From positions 1 to 64,000 of the forward strand of contig NZ_JARZHH010000001.1 of assembly GCF_029946515.1 (NCBI RefSeq): a stretch of 64,000 bases of DNA. The letters are read 5' to 3'. This document shows positions 7,081-14,984 of the stretch, piece by piece (position 1 is the stretch's first letter; each line of letters begins with the position of its first letter). The position numbers and the translations under genes are program-made. The notes beneath the pieces were generated by a model, which was not told the origin of the DNA, ran no database searches, and saw nothing but the letters and a program-made list of their open reading frames with translations. The stretch is from Polyangium sp. 6x1 (GTDB lineage: Bacteria; Myxococcota_A; Polyangia; Polyangiales; Polyangiaceae).

Positions 7081-8280
7081 ATGAGCAACAACAGGACGGC
7101 CCTCGATATCTTCAAGGAATCCGACGAAGGCGGGGAGACCGCCTCGCCGTTCGACGAGCTCGACGAGCCCGAGGCGGCTGGCCCGGAGGACGAGGACGGG
7201 GACAACGACACGGCCGCGATCGACCTCGAGGCCGAGGAGGGCGACACGGGCGACATCGCTGCCCTGCGCAAGCACGGGAAGAAGTTCGTCTCGCTCGAAG
7301 AAGCCCGTCAGATCCAGCGGCGGACCGGGGCGCGATGGCAACGCGCCGGGGTGAAGAAAGCGCAGAAGGCGCAGAAAACGCAACCGCAGAAGCCGAAGCC
7401 GCGCCCGAAGCTCCCCCCGAACTACGTGCCGCCGAACGACGGCGCGCGGCTGCTCTTCAACAAGTGGACGGCCCGCGACGCCAAGTTCGTCATGCGCCAG
7501 GACGGCCATTACTACTCCGTCGTCGAGATTCCGTGCAAGTGCCACGGGAGCGAGAAGCTCGCATGGCTACACATCGCGAAGGGCGAATACACGCTCTTCA
7601 ACGTGGCGGTCGGCGAGTCGATGACGTTCCTCGGCAACAACGCGACCGTGACAACGAACTGGACGAATCTCCAGCGTCCCTCGAAGAACACCTACAGCGA
7701 CCAGGAGTTCCTGATCCAATCGATCACGATGCAGGAGGCCGGGCTCCGGGTCCGGTACGACGGCGCCGAGATCGACAAGATCGGGGGCCTCGGCGAAGCG
7801 AAAGGCGTCCTCACGGGGCAGGCGTGGTTGTGGGACGACGCGGGCACGTTCTTGCCGAAGGAAATTTTCCATGACTTCAGCGGGGAGAACCTCCTTTACC
7901 GCACGGTGCGGCGCTCCGCCGTGGTTTACTTCCACTGGGACAAGGCTCGGACCGGTGGGAATGCCACGTCGCGCAAGGTGCTGATCGACCACTTGCGCAA
8001 CGTGCCGGATACGAAGGTACGGACGCTCTCCCGGACCTCCGGAGGGGCGGCCGTCCTGTCGGTGCCGGATGGGTACGTGTTCACCGACAATCCCGAGCGA
8101 AGCGAGCACGGGGCCTTCTCGGCGATCATCCACATCCCGGAGGACATCGTGTTCCCGATCAGGCCCATCGATCTCGGGAGCGGCACGCCGCTTCGGCCGC
8201 TCGAGGTGGGTCTGTACGTGCAGCTCTCGCTCAACGGGATTGCGTTCGAGCAGCACAAGGGCTCGAACGTGGCGGTCTGA
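7081..8280 (+). CDS. Candidate major structural (capsid-like) protein
   Basis: This 399-aa protein is preceded by AGGGAAGGA. The first 65 residues are strongly acidic and probably disordered, followed by a Lys/Arg/Pro-rich stretch (about 90-120). The remaining 280 residues have alternating hydrophobic patterns suggesting mostly beta strands (for example YYSVVEIPCKC, EYTLFNVAV, VGLYVQLSLNGIAFE). The length of the folded part fits a double jelly-roll coat protein, and the position between small membrane proteins and wall-degrading enzymes fits too. There is no signal peptide, no membrane helix and no enzymatic motif. The capsid assignment is an inference from size, predicted strand content and context; I recognised no homologue. 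Confidence 0.6.
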   Translation: MSNNRTALDIFKESDEGGETASPFDELDEPEAAGPEDEDGDNDTAAIDLEAEEGDTGDIAALRKHGKKFVSLEEARQIQRRTGARWQRAGVKKAQKAQKTQPQKPKPRPKLPPNYVPPNDGARLLFNKWTARDAKFVMRQDGHYYSVVEIPCKCHGSEKLAWLHIAKGEYTLFNVAVGESMTFLGNNATVTTNWTNLQRPSKNTYSDQEFLIQSITMQEAGLRVRYDGAEIDKIGGLGEAKGVLTGQAWLWDDAGTFLPKEIFHDFSGENLLYRTVRRSAVVYFHWDKARTGGNATSRKVLIDHLRNVPDTKVRTLSRTSGGAAVLSVPDGYVFTDNPERSEHGAFSAIIHIPEDIVFPIRPIDLGSGTPLRPLEVGLYVQLSLNGIAFEQHKGSNVAV

Positions 8281-8292
8281 AAGGGGGATGCC

Positions 8293-8691
8293 ATGAGCGT
8301 GGCGGAGATCGACAGCGAAGCGAGGCAGAACATCGTCGAGACGGAGCCGCAGTTCGGCCCGTCGACACATTGCATCGTGATCATGGAGCAGCCGCCGCTG
8401 ATGGGGAACGAACCTCCCCCGCAGTGGCGGGTCTCCGCCACGCTCACGCTTCGCGAGAAAGTGCTCGGAAAGAACGTGGTGCTGGCTGATTTGCCCACGG
8501 TGATCGTAGGGCCGCTGATTCACAAACGGCAGGTCGTCGCGATGGCGAAGTACCCCTCACCGGTGGAGCGATGGTCGTTCCGGTTCCAGAGCGATGCGGG
8601 CCGGGCGACCGCGTTGGTTTGGCTGCATCCAGGGACGTCTCCCGTGACGGAGTGCGGGATCTTCGTGGTGCAGCACGGATTGCAGGAGTGA
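8293..8691 (+). CDS. Small beta-rich protein of unknown function
   Basis: This 132-aa soluble protein starts 12 bp after the previous stop with AAAGGGGG upstream. Alternating hydrophobic residues (THCIVIMEQ, WRVSATLTL, SPVTECGIFVVQHG) suggest a beta-sandwich. It sits immediately after the candidate coat gene, a common place for a minor capsid, cement or spike subunit, but no family was recognised and the role is unknown. Confidence 0.65.
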   Translation: MSVAEIDSEARQNIVETEPQFGPSTHCIVIMEQPPLMGNEPPPQWRVSATLTLREKVLGKNVVLADLPTVIVGPLIHKRQVVAMAKYPSPVERWSFRFQSDAGRATALVWLHPGTSPVTECGIFVVQHGLQE

Positions 8692-8693
8692 GC

Positions 8694-9362
8694 ATGGTGA
8701 TCGGAGCGGAACCCACCGAAGCGCCGGAGCGGGTTTTCACGACCGCGGGGTGGCTTTCGCTCAAGCACGAATACGTACCGCGCGTGATCGCGGGAGAGCA
8801 TTTGCACGCGCATCCGGAGGCGAAGGCGGCGCTTGCCATCGCGGCGCGGACGTTCGTGCTCCGGGCGATGCGGGATCGGCCGACGCTGGGGCGAACAACG
8901 CCGATCCCGAGCGGAGAAGGTTTTCAGGTGTTCGCGCGAGGGGCGAGCGAAGAATGCACGGTGGCCGCCTCGGTGACGCAGGGGATCGTGTTGCGATACC
9001 AGGGGCGGATGATCCTTGCGAACCATGTTGCCGGCGCTTACTGGAAGCCGGATGGGTCGCTCGGGTCCGATCCGACGAACACCGAACGCTGGGTAACCTA
9101 CAACCTCGGCAGACGAGGACGCGACGTCATCCCGACCAGGCTTTCCCTTCGGTCGCATCCTGACAACCGCGGCTGCCTTGGCCAGCACTGCGCGAACTGG
9201 CTGGCTGCGCAGGGATACGGTTACCGGACAATCCTGCGCTTTTTCTACGGGGACGACGTCGAGTTCCACGCTCTGGGAAGCGAGGAAAGCACGGGGCTCG
9301 TTGGTCGAACGCTTTGGGGTGTTCTGGCGCTCGCCATCGTCGGCATCGCGATGCGGAGGTAG
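8694..9362 (+). CDS. SpoIID-type lytic transglycosylase with C-terminal membrane anchor
   Basis: This 222-aa protein matches the SpoIID/LytB domain: YVPRVIAGE (residues 28-35, with the likely catalytic Glu35), AKAALAIAARTFVL (the SpoIID KAQAVAARTYAL motif), and near the end CLGQHCANWLAAQGYGYR plus ILRFFYGDDVE, equivalent to the GQ-GA...A..G..Y..IL..YY segment. SpoIID cleaves glycan strands lacking stem peptides. A hydrophobic C-terminal helix (LWGVLALAIVGIAM) and no signal peptide suggest anchoring in a membrane. The ATG at 8694 overlaps the previous stop region. In this operon it may be the wall-breaching enzyme, comparable in role to the virion transglycosylases of tailless phages (inference). 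Confidence 0.8.
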   Translation: MVIGAEPTEAPERVFTTAGWLSLKHEYVPRVIAGEHLHAHPEAKAALAIAARTFVLRAMRDRPTLGRTTPIPSGEGFQVFARGASEECTVAASVTQGIVLRYQGRMILANHVAGAYWKPDGSLGSDPTNTERWVTYNLGRRGRDVIPTRLSLRSHPDNRGCLGQHCANWLAAQGYGYRTILRFFYGDDVEFHALGSEESTGLVGRTLWGVLALAIVGIAMRR

Positions 9363-9363
9363 G

Positions 9364-10113
9364 GTGGCGCTTCGATTGGTCCAACCCGGAGAGGGGCATC
9401 CGAGGCCGCTGGTCTTGGCCTTCCTCGTGGGTGGGGACCTCGATCCGAAGTTGCGGACCGCGTTCGGCCCGCGGCCCTGCATCGTCGCCGATGGCCTGGC
9501 AAAGGGGCCGATGATGGAGGAGCTGTTGGAGTTCGCCCATCATTGGGCCGGGGTGCATGAATTGTCGCGGGTCGCGTTGATTGGATATTCGGCAGGGTGC
9601 CAGCGCGTGCGGGCGCTGTGGATGTCCGGGGTTCGGGCAAGCGCCTACTTGCTCGTGGACGGGACGCATGCATCGTGGCCTCCGGCCGCGTGGCAGATTG
9701 CCTGGCTGCACGAGCTCGCGGATGAGGCTCGACGTGGGCGGATCTTGCTCGTCGCAACCCATACCCTCCAGACGTACACCGAGGAGCTGCCGAAGGGCCG
9801 CGCATTCGCGTCCACGGTGCGCGTGCTGCGCATGGCGACAGGACTGCCGCTCGACCGTGCCGGGCCTCTGGAATGGCCGGCTGTCACGCGGCAGGGGGCG
9901 CTGTGGGTTTACTCTTATGCGAGCGCAAAGGCGGACGCTGGGGCACACGCCGCCCAGTGCTCGCGCGTGCTGCCGGAGATGTGTGCGAGGCACGTCGGAC
10001 CGTGGGTGAACGTCGAGCCGCCGTCGCGCGTGTCGCCAGGCCACGGCTCCCTCGGGCTCGGGTTGCTGGGTATTGCGGCCAAGCTGATATTCCAGCGTCC
10101 CGAACGCAGCTAA
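9364..10113 (+). CDS. Alpha/beta-hydrolase-fold protein
   Basis: This 249-aa protein starts at GTG 1 bp after the previous stop. It shows a nucleophile elbow ALIGYSAGCQ with Ser76 in G-x-S-x-G, a following strand ending in LLVDGTHAS (candidate acid) and a late histidine in the ADAGAHAAQC region, which fits a serine hydrolase triad. The substrate cannot be inferred. A hydrophobic patch near the C-terminus (LGLGLLGIAAKLIF) suggests membrane contact, as in the preceding gene product. It is the last gene of the tight operon. A lysis or envelope-penetration esterase is possible. Confidence 0.7.
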   Translation: MALRLVQPGEGHPRPLVLAFLVGGDLDPKLRTAFGPRPCIVADGLAKGPMMEELLEFAHHWAGVHELSRVALIGYSAGCQRVRALWMSGVRASAYLLVDGTHASWPPAAWQIAWLHELADEARRGRILLVATHTLQTYTEELPKGRAFASTVRVLRMATGLPLDRAGPLEWPAVTRQGALWVYSYASAKADAGAHAAQCSRVLPEMCARHVGPWVNVEPPSRVSPGHGSLGLGLLGIAAKLIFQRPERS

Positions 10114-10127
10114 GGCTCGTGCGTCAC

Positions 10128-10166
10128 TCCCTGACAAACGATGGTCTCGTTCCCTGACGAACGATG
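10128..10166. promoter_or_regulatory. Direct repeat TCCCTGACRAACGATG x2, possible operator
   Basis: Copies at 10128-10143 and 10151-10166 differ at one base and are spaced 23 bp apart. They lie in the 82-bp gap between the operon's last gene and the next gene's start at 10196. The spacing is about two helical turns, as expected for a dimeric regulator site. No protein partner can be named. Confidence 0.4.
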
Positions 10167-10195
10167 TTTCCCCGCAGTGGTAGACCTCGCCGGTT

Positions 10196-10513
10196 ATGAG
10201 CCGCTGGCCCACTGCGCTTCTGTTGATGTTCGGCATGCTGACGACGGGCGTGAGCGTCCGCTCAAGCCTTGCTGCGACCCAGCCGCCGCTGCCACCGTCC
10301 AGCGCGACCACTCCCGAGGAGGTGGGGATCCTCGTTGCGGTGGCGATAGGCGGTCGATGCAGGTTTTCCGTCGATGACGAGCCCATCACTACAACCGAGA
10401 CGCTCCGGCTGCCGCTTCCCACAGGCGTACACGTGGTCAAGTGCGGGTCGCGCACGAGGAACGTGACAATCAAGGACGGCGAGATCTCGATGGCGCTGTT
10501 CAAGCTCCGTTAA
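10196..10513 (+). CDS. Small exported PEGA-like protein
   Basis: This 105-aa protein has an N-terminal signal peptide (PTALLLMFGMLTTGVSV, cleavage probably near SLAA). A short beta domain follows whose pattern (CRFSVDDEPI...LRLPLPTGVHVVKC...) resembles a PEGA domain. PEGA domains occur in cell-surface proteins of myxobacteria. A larger PEGA-like segment is present in the outer-membrane protein encoded at 46.3-47.5 kb. Whether it belongs to the upstream operon or to the envelope region downstream is unclear. Confidence 0.6.
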   Translation: MSRWPTALLLMFGMLTTGVSVRSSLAATQPPLPPSSATTPEEVGILVAVAIGGRCRFSVDDEPITTTETLRLPLPTGVHVVKCGSRTRNVTIKDGEISMALFKLR

Positions 10514-10674
10514 TCGACCCGTTCCTGGTCCAGCGCTGGAGAAAGCGTGCCCGCTGGCGCTTGCCCTTGAGGTTTGTCCCTTCCCCTCACGGGGTTTGCC
10601 CGCGCATCGTCGACGACACAGCATCCGCGCTGCGGACCTTGCCGCGCCACGCTCGGATGCCGTACCCTCGCGCC

Positions 10675-11970
10675 ATGGTTCGTCTCGCACGTGCAGCGCT
10701 CGTGCTCGCAGCCAGCGCGGGCCTTGCCGCGCTCACCGTCCCGGCCTGCATCATCGGTAGCATCACGGTTGGTGCCGACTGCCCCATCGACGATGACGGA
10801 AACCTCCTCATCCCGCGGGAGTGTTGCATCTGCCCCTCCCCCGAGGCGTGCCCGAACGGATTTCCGAAGGATGTAACCGTTCCCGACTACTGCCGTCCCG
10901 ATTGCCCCGAGAACATCCCCTACGAGTGCTGCGAGTGCCCCAGCCCCGAGTGGTGCCCTGGCGGCGAGATACACGTTCAGGTCCCGGACTACTGTCACTC
11001 GCTCGATGGCGGCACGGACACGGGCAGCGACGGCTCGATGTCCTCGCTCTGCACGGGCGGATCGTGCGTGTCCCCTGGACCTGCGGGGTGGAAGGGGCCG
11101 ACGAGCTTCTGGCAGGGATGGGACATCGAGGCTCCGTCGTGCCCGGAGGGCGCGCCGATCCTCGCGTTCGAGGGATGGACCGCGCCGCCGCCGCTCTCGT
11201 GCGGCACGTGCGAGTGCGATGCGCCCGAGGGGACGTGCAAGCTCCCCGAGACATGGACCGTCAGCTCGGCGGCCTGCGCAGATCCGGGTGGCGGTGTCAA
11301 GACAAACTTCGATCCGCCGACAAACTGGGACGGGACCTGCAACGGCGATAAGTCGATCCTCGGTGACAAGCTCTGCGGCGGCGTTCCCTGCGTCCGCTCG
11401 ATCACGATCTCGCCCCCGGTGATCGAGGAGCAGCCATGCAAAGCACACCTCGTCGGCGATCCGGAGCCCAAGATTCCAAAGGCCTGGAACGGCGGACCTG
11501 AGGTCACGCTTGGTCGCGTCTGCACGAGCGAGAGCGCCCTGCCGAAGTGCACCGAGGCCAAGGGGACGGTGTGTGTCCCGACGCCCCCCAGCTTCTCCTC
11601 TTGCCTGTACCGCGAGGGGGACCACGCCTGTCCGGAGGGCTGGGGCGAGAAGGTGCTCCTCTACGGGTACGTGGAGGACAAACGTACCTGCGCGGAGTGC
11701 GAGTGCAGCGAGCCGAGCGGCGGGTTCTGCAACGTGAAGTTTCGGATCTTCAGCGACGCGGCCTGTACGATTGAGAAGGAGGCCGCCGACGTCTCGACCG
11801 GCATGACCGCTCCCTGCAAGGACCTCATGCCGGGCACGCAAATTTCCAGCAAGTCTACTGTGGTCCTCGAATACACGAAGGGCGCGTGCACGCCGAGCGG
11901 GGCGAACACGGAAGGGGAGCTCGTGCTGCTTGATCCCGTCACGGTCTGCTGCTCCGCGCCCGTTACTTAG
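10675..11970 (+). CDS. Cys-rich lipoprotein (family A, copy 1)
   Basis: This 431-aa protein has an N-terminal signal and lipobox-like site (LAALTVPAC). Near the N-terminus are two CC-x-CP-x-PE-x-CP repeats, then many Cys pairs, and a C-terminal region with CAECECSEPSG, then SDAAC, then CKDLMPG. That C-terminal region is recognisably shared with the protein at 45109-46296 and with the remnant at 43145-43420, so this is a paralogous family. The start at 10675 is chosen because the signal peptide begins there. Surface exposed by inference; function unknown. Its 3' end overlaps the convergent gene by 4 bp. Confidence 0.75.
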   Translation: MVRLARAALVLAASAGLAALTVPACIIGSITVGADCPIDDDGNLLIPRECCICPSPEACPNGFPKDVTVPDYCRPDCPENIPYECCECPSPEWCPGGEIHVQVPDYCHSLDGGTDTGSDGSMSSLCTGGSCVSPGPAGWKGPTSFWQGWDIEAPSCPEGAPILAFEGWTAPPPLSCGTCECDAPEGTCKLPETWTVSSAACADPGGGVKTNFDPPTNWDGTCNGDKSILGDKLCGGVPCVRSITISPPVIEEQPCKAHLVGDPEPKIPKAWNGGPEVTLGRVCTSESALPKCTEAKGTVCVPTPPSFSSCLYREGDHACPEGWGEKVLLYGYVEDKRTCAECECSEPSGGFCNVKFRIFSDAACTIEKEAADVSTGMTAPCKDLMPGTQISSKSTVVLEYTKGACTPSGANTEGELVLLDPVTVCCSAPVT

Positions 11971-12983
11971 AATGCGTACATGAGCGACCCACCGCCGGTC
12001 GTGAAGGGACGCAGCGTTTCCCACAGAGAGGGTTCGATCGTATCGAGACCCGTACCGAAGAGCGGAATCGCGACCTCGACGTCCAGGCGCACCGCGAAGT
12101 GTTCCGCGAATGGGAGCTCGACTGCGCTGCGCGCCCCAACACCAAAAAAGCCTTGCACGCCGTGGCCGACATACCACCTGTTCAGCGCCGCCGCTCCAAC
12201 GGCCCCGCCCATGAGGAGCAAGCAACCAACGAACGGCGCGCGCTTCAGGCATCCCGCACCCGTCACTGTAAACGTGTGCGCCTCGACCTCGGTTGAGCCC
12301 GCAGGGAGCGTATTCCAAAGCGGCATCCACCGCGCGTCGAGCTCGAGCGAGAGCTGCGGGAGCTGCACGCCCCCCGCAACCCGGAGTCCGGGTGCCCAAT
12401 CCGGCATGAGACCAGAAGATACGAAACCTCCGAGCGCCACGAAACCTCGCTTCTTCGGAGCTGGGGCTGCCGTGGGCAGCTTCGAGGACGGTGGGCACGC
12501 CGGGCACTTCGGGCATGGTGCCGGTTTGGGAGAGGGCGGAGGCTCTGCCGGAGGAGGCGTCGGGGCCTGCTCCTCCTCCTTCGGCGCCGCCGCTCGAATA
12601 CGCGTCGCCGCGTCGAAGGCTGTCCAATAAAGCACCTTGAAGCAGTCGGTCTGGGGCGAGTAGTCGCGGTGATCGGTGGATACGGCGACGCCGTTCTCGT
12701 CCGAGATCGTCATATCGACCGACTTGCCGCCATCGGGGAGTCGCCGAATCCGCACGACAAGCGCGCGCGCCGCCGTCGGATCGATCGTGCTCACGGGCAC
12801 CCAGTTTGTCAGGAGGGCCTTGAACTCGAAAGCATCCGAGCAACCGGGGAGCGTCCGCTCTGTCGTGAGCTCGACGCGATGGTGCGGCAGCTCGTCCGCC
12901 GCGAGGGCCGCCGACGACCAGGCTACGCCCAGGGCCGCCGCGCCAACCGCACTCCAGAAGCGCCCGAGATCGGTGTGCGACAT
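11967..12983 (-). CDS. Exported outer-membrane-type protein of unknown function
   Basis: This 338-aa protein has a signal peptide (VGAAALGVAWSSAALA, cleavage near LAADE) and an N-terminal domain of about 100 residues. A Pro/Cys-rich linker (PCPKCPACPP) leads into a C-terminal half with alternating beta segments and a final phenylalanine (GGGSLMYAF), which fits a small outer-membrane beta-barrel. The start at 12983 is selected for the signal peptide. It is convergent with the Cys-rich lipoprotein gene and divergent from the sigma factor gene (149-bp spacer). The lipoprotein / barrel / sigma trio has a counterpart at 45.1-48.5 kb. Confidence 0.7.
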   Translation of the reverse strand: MSHTDLGRFWSAVGAAALGVAWSSAALAADELPHHRVELTTERTLPGCSDAFEFKALLTNWVPVSTIDPTAARALVVRIRRLPDGGKSVDMTISDENGVAVSTDHRDYSPQTDCFKVLYWTAFDAATRIRAAAPKEEEQAPTPPPAEPPPSPKPAPCPKCPACPPSSKLPTAAPAPKKRGFVALGGFVSSGLMPDWAPGLRVAGGVQLPQLSLELDARWMPLWNTLPAGSTEVEAHTFTVTGAGCLKRAPFVGCLLLMGGAVGAAALNRWYVGHGVQGFFGVGARSAVELPFAEHFAVRLDVEVAIPLFGTGLDTIEPSLWETLRPFTTGGGSLMYAF

Positions 12984-13132
12984 CACGCCGTGGCCCCCTC
13001 GACGAGAAATGTGGAGGGGTCGGTCGATTTTGCCCGTGATGGATGGCGACTTGTGCCCTTTGTCTTCATGGGACCTGTGAGCACGAGCAGAGGCGGCCCC
13101 CGGTGCCGAGCTTCGACCGAGAGGTCTGGGGC

Positions 13133-14125
13133 ATGACACGCGTCATCGACGACTGCTCGAACGAACTCGGTATCTCCAGGGAGGCCACGCTCCGGTATCG
13201 GGATGCTATGGCCGCGGTGGTTCGTTCGGTCGGAGTCGATTCGACGCATGTGATGGATATCGTCCATCATGCATTCCTGCTCGCATGTCGCAAGCCTAAA
13301 GCAGAGCGCCCCGATCCAAAAGACGAAGAAGCGTTCGGCGCATGGTTGAACACGGTCGCGAAATATGCGGCCCTGACGAACCGCAAGGAAGCATCCCGCT
13401 CGCGGGAAGTCGCGACGCCCACCGAGGAAATCGCGCGTGCAATCGATGCCCGTGGCGCGCATATCGAGAACTACGAGGCGAAGGTCGACGCGTCGAGGGT
13501 ATTCGAGCGTCTGAGCCTTGACGATGGCTCCCTGCTCCACGAGCATTTTTACGAGGGGACGACGATCAGGGAGCTCGCCGCGGAGCGCGGCGTCGCGTGG
13601 GCCACGATGCGGGAGCGGGTGGATACCGTGATCCATCGAGCCCGCATTGCGGTGGATGAGCCTGCGGCGCGGTCGGGCCGCCGGCGGCGGCGCCGGATCA
13701 CTGCCATCCCACTGGCTCTTTTTGGCCTGGTCGCCCGCGAGGCGCGGGCGCAGGTGGGCTCGTTCTGGGCACGGTTTGTCGGGTCTCTACACCGCACCCC
13801 TGCCCGTTTCCTCGCAGGCTTCGGAACGGCAGCCGCGATCTTCACGGGCACGCCGCACCTCAGGTCGTGGGCAGGCGAAGGGGGCGCATTCGTTGCGCGC
13901 GCGCATAGCGTGGAAGGCCGAATCCCGGACGAGCTTCCGCAGCATGCAGGCCTCGTGAGGTCGAGACCGAAGCCCCCTACCCCGGCGGAAGTGCCGAAGG
14001 CCGCGGGTCCTCGGCGTACGTTGATCGGCGGCCCGAAGACTCCGCCGGGGCGTCGATACGAGGAGCGCTCGCCCGCGCCATGGCTGATCGCGAACGCGCT
14101 CCGAGACGCCGAAACGACGAAGTAG
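13133..14125 (+). CDS. ECF-like sigma-70 family factor with long C-terminal extension
   Basis: This 330-aa protein has region 2 at about 20-85 (DIVHHAFLLACRKP..., FGAWLNTVAKYAALTNRKE) and region 4 with a helix-turn-helix near 135-180 (EGTTIRELAAERGVAWATMRERVDTVIHRAR). About 145 extra residues follow, with hydrophobic patches (ITAIPLALFGLV, FLAGFGTAAAIF) that could span or touch the membrane. ECF factors fused to membrane segments often sense envelope state without a separate anti-sigma factor. The divergent outer-membrane protein gene and adjacent lipoprotein gene are the natural candidates for its regulon (inference). Confidence 0.75.
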   Translation: MTRVIDDCSNELGISREATLRYRDAMAAVVRSVGVDSTHVMDIVHHAFLLACRKPKAERPDPKDEEAFGAWLNTVAKYAALTNRKEASRSREVATPTEEIARAIDARGAHIENYEAKVDASRVFERLSLDDGSLLHEHFYEGTTIRELAAERGVAWATMRERVDTVIHRARIAVDEPAARSGRRRRRRITAIPLALFGLVAREARAQVGSFWARFVGSLHRTPARFLAGFGTAAAIFTGTPHLRSWAGEGGAFVARAHSVEGRIPDELPQHAGLVRSRPKPPTPAEVPKAAGPRRTLIGGPKTPPGRRYEERSPAPWLIANALRDAETTK

Positions 14126-14271
14126 CGCTTCACATCGATTTTGAGTTTCGCGAAACACGACTCGCCGGCCTTGGACGGCTTCGGTATGGCCGCTCCCTGC
14201 TCGCGCACAGGTGCTGGCTTGCTGCACCGTGGTCGCCCAAGGTCGACGAGCACCAGCTCGGAGGACCGCCC

Positions 14272-14568
14272 ATGCCACGTCGACCAACGACCCATCCGCT
14301 TCTCATAGCCCTCGGCGCGCGCATCCGTGATTTGCGCCTGGATCGAGGGATGTCACTATCCGACCTCGCCGATAAAAGCGGCGTGGGCAAGGGCTCCTTA
14401 TCGAGCATCGAGAACGGGCGCGTCAACGTCACGATCGAAACCTGCATGAAGATCGCCGTGGGCCTCGGGCTCCGGGTCGAGGACGTGATTCCTAGCGGCT
14501 TGGGGGATCTGGTGAGGAGCGGTCAAGAGAGCGGACCGAGGAGCCATGTCCGAAAATGCGCCGGATGA
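14272..14568 (+). CDS. XRE-family transcriptional regulator (copy 1)
   Basis: This 98-aa protein has an HTH_3 domain at about 12-68: LGARIRDLRLDRGMSLSDLA, then KGSLSSIENGRVNVTIETCM. GGAGGA lies 7 bp upstream. It is closely similar in layout and sequence to the protein at 54344-54679 (both begin MPRR and share GARIRDLRL and LSSIE). It is separate from the sigma factor gene upstream (146-bp gap). Target unknown. Confidence 0.8.
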   Translation: MPRRPTTHPLLIALGARIRDLRLDRGMSLSDLADKSGVGKGSLSSIENGRVNVTIETCMKIAVGLGLRVEDVIPSGLGDLVRSGQESGPRSHVRKCAG

Positions 14569-14984
14569 TGTAGGGAGCGGCGGGTGGCAGCGCATGTATG
14601 CGACGGATGGGCGAAGTTACATGCGTGGTCGCCCGAAGCGGGGCCGACGTTGGTTCACCGGGCTGGTGCTCACTCGACGAGAACTCGCACGACGAGGACG
14701 AGTACCATCCAACTATGGCGCTCAAGGTCGTCGAGCTCTATACAAAACGCTTTCTGGAACGCTGCGCGACGAGAAAAACCCGACGACCGGCAGGGCGCGG
14801 GGGCTGGCTCGAAGAAATCGAGCGTGGTGTGAACGCTGGCGTCGATTCGGTGATATGCTCGCGGATGCGCGCTATGGGGCGTGCGTAGAGCGAGCGATAC
14901 GGACGCGTCCTCCCCGCGCGCCCCCCGTCGGAATCGTGCTCGCCCGCTGGGCGCACCGCCGCCATCGTGCTGACCATCCCGGCC
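14569..14984. other. Intergenic stretch with one doubtful small ORF
   Basis: The only candidate is a 57-codon frame at 14715-14888 (+), beginning MALKVVELYTKRFLERC, with reasonable GC at third positions but no clear RBS. The long frame 14546-15679 in another phase is a shadow of the downstream Cys-rich lipoprotein gene. No repeats or convincing hairpins were seen. Confidence 0.4.
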
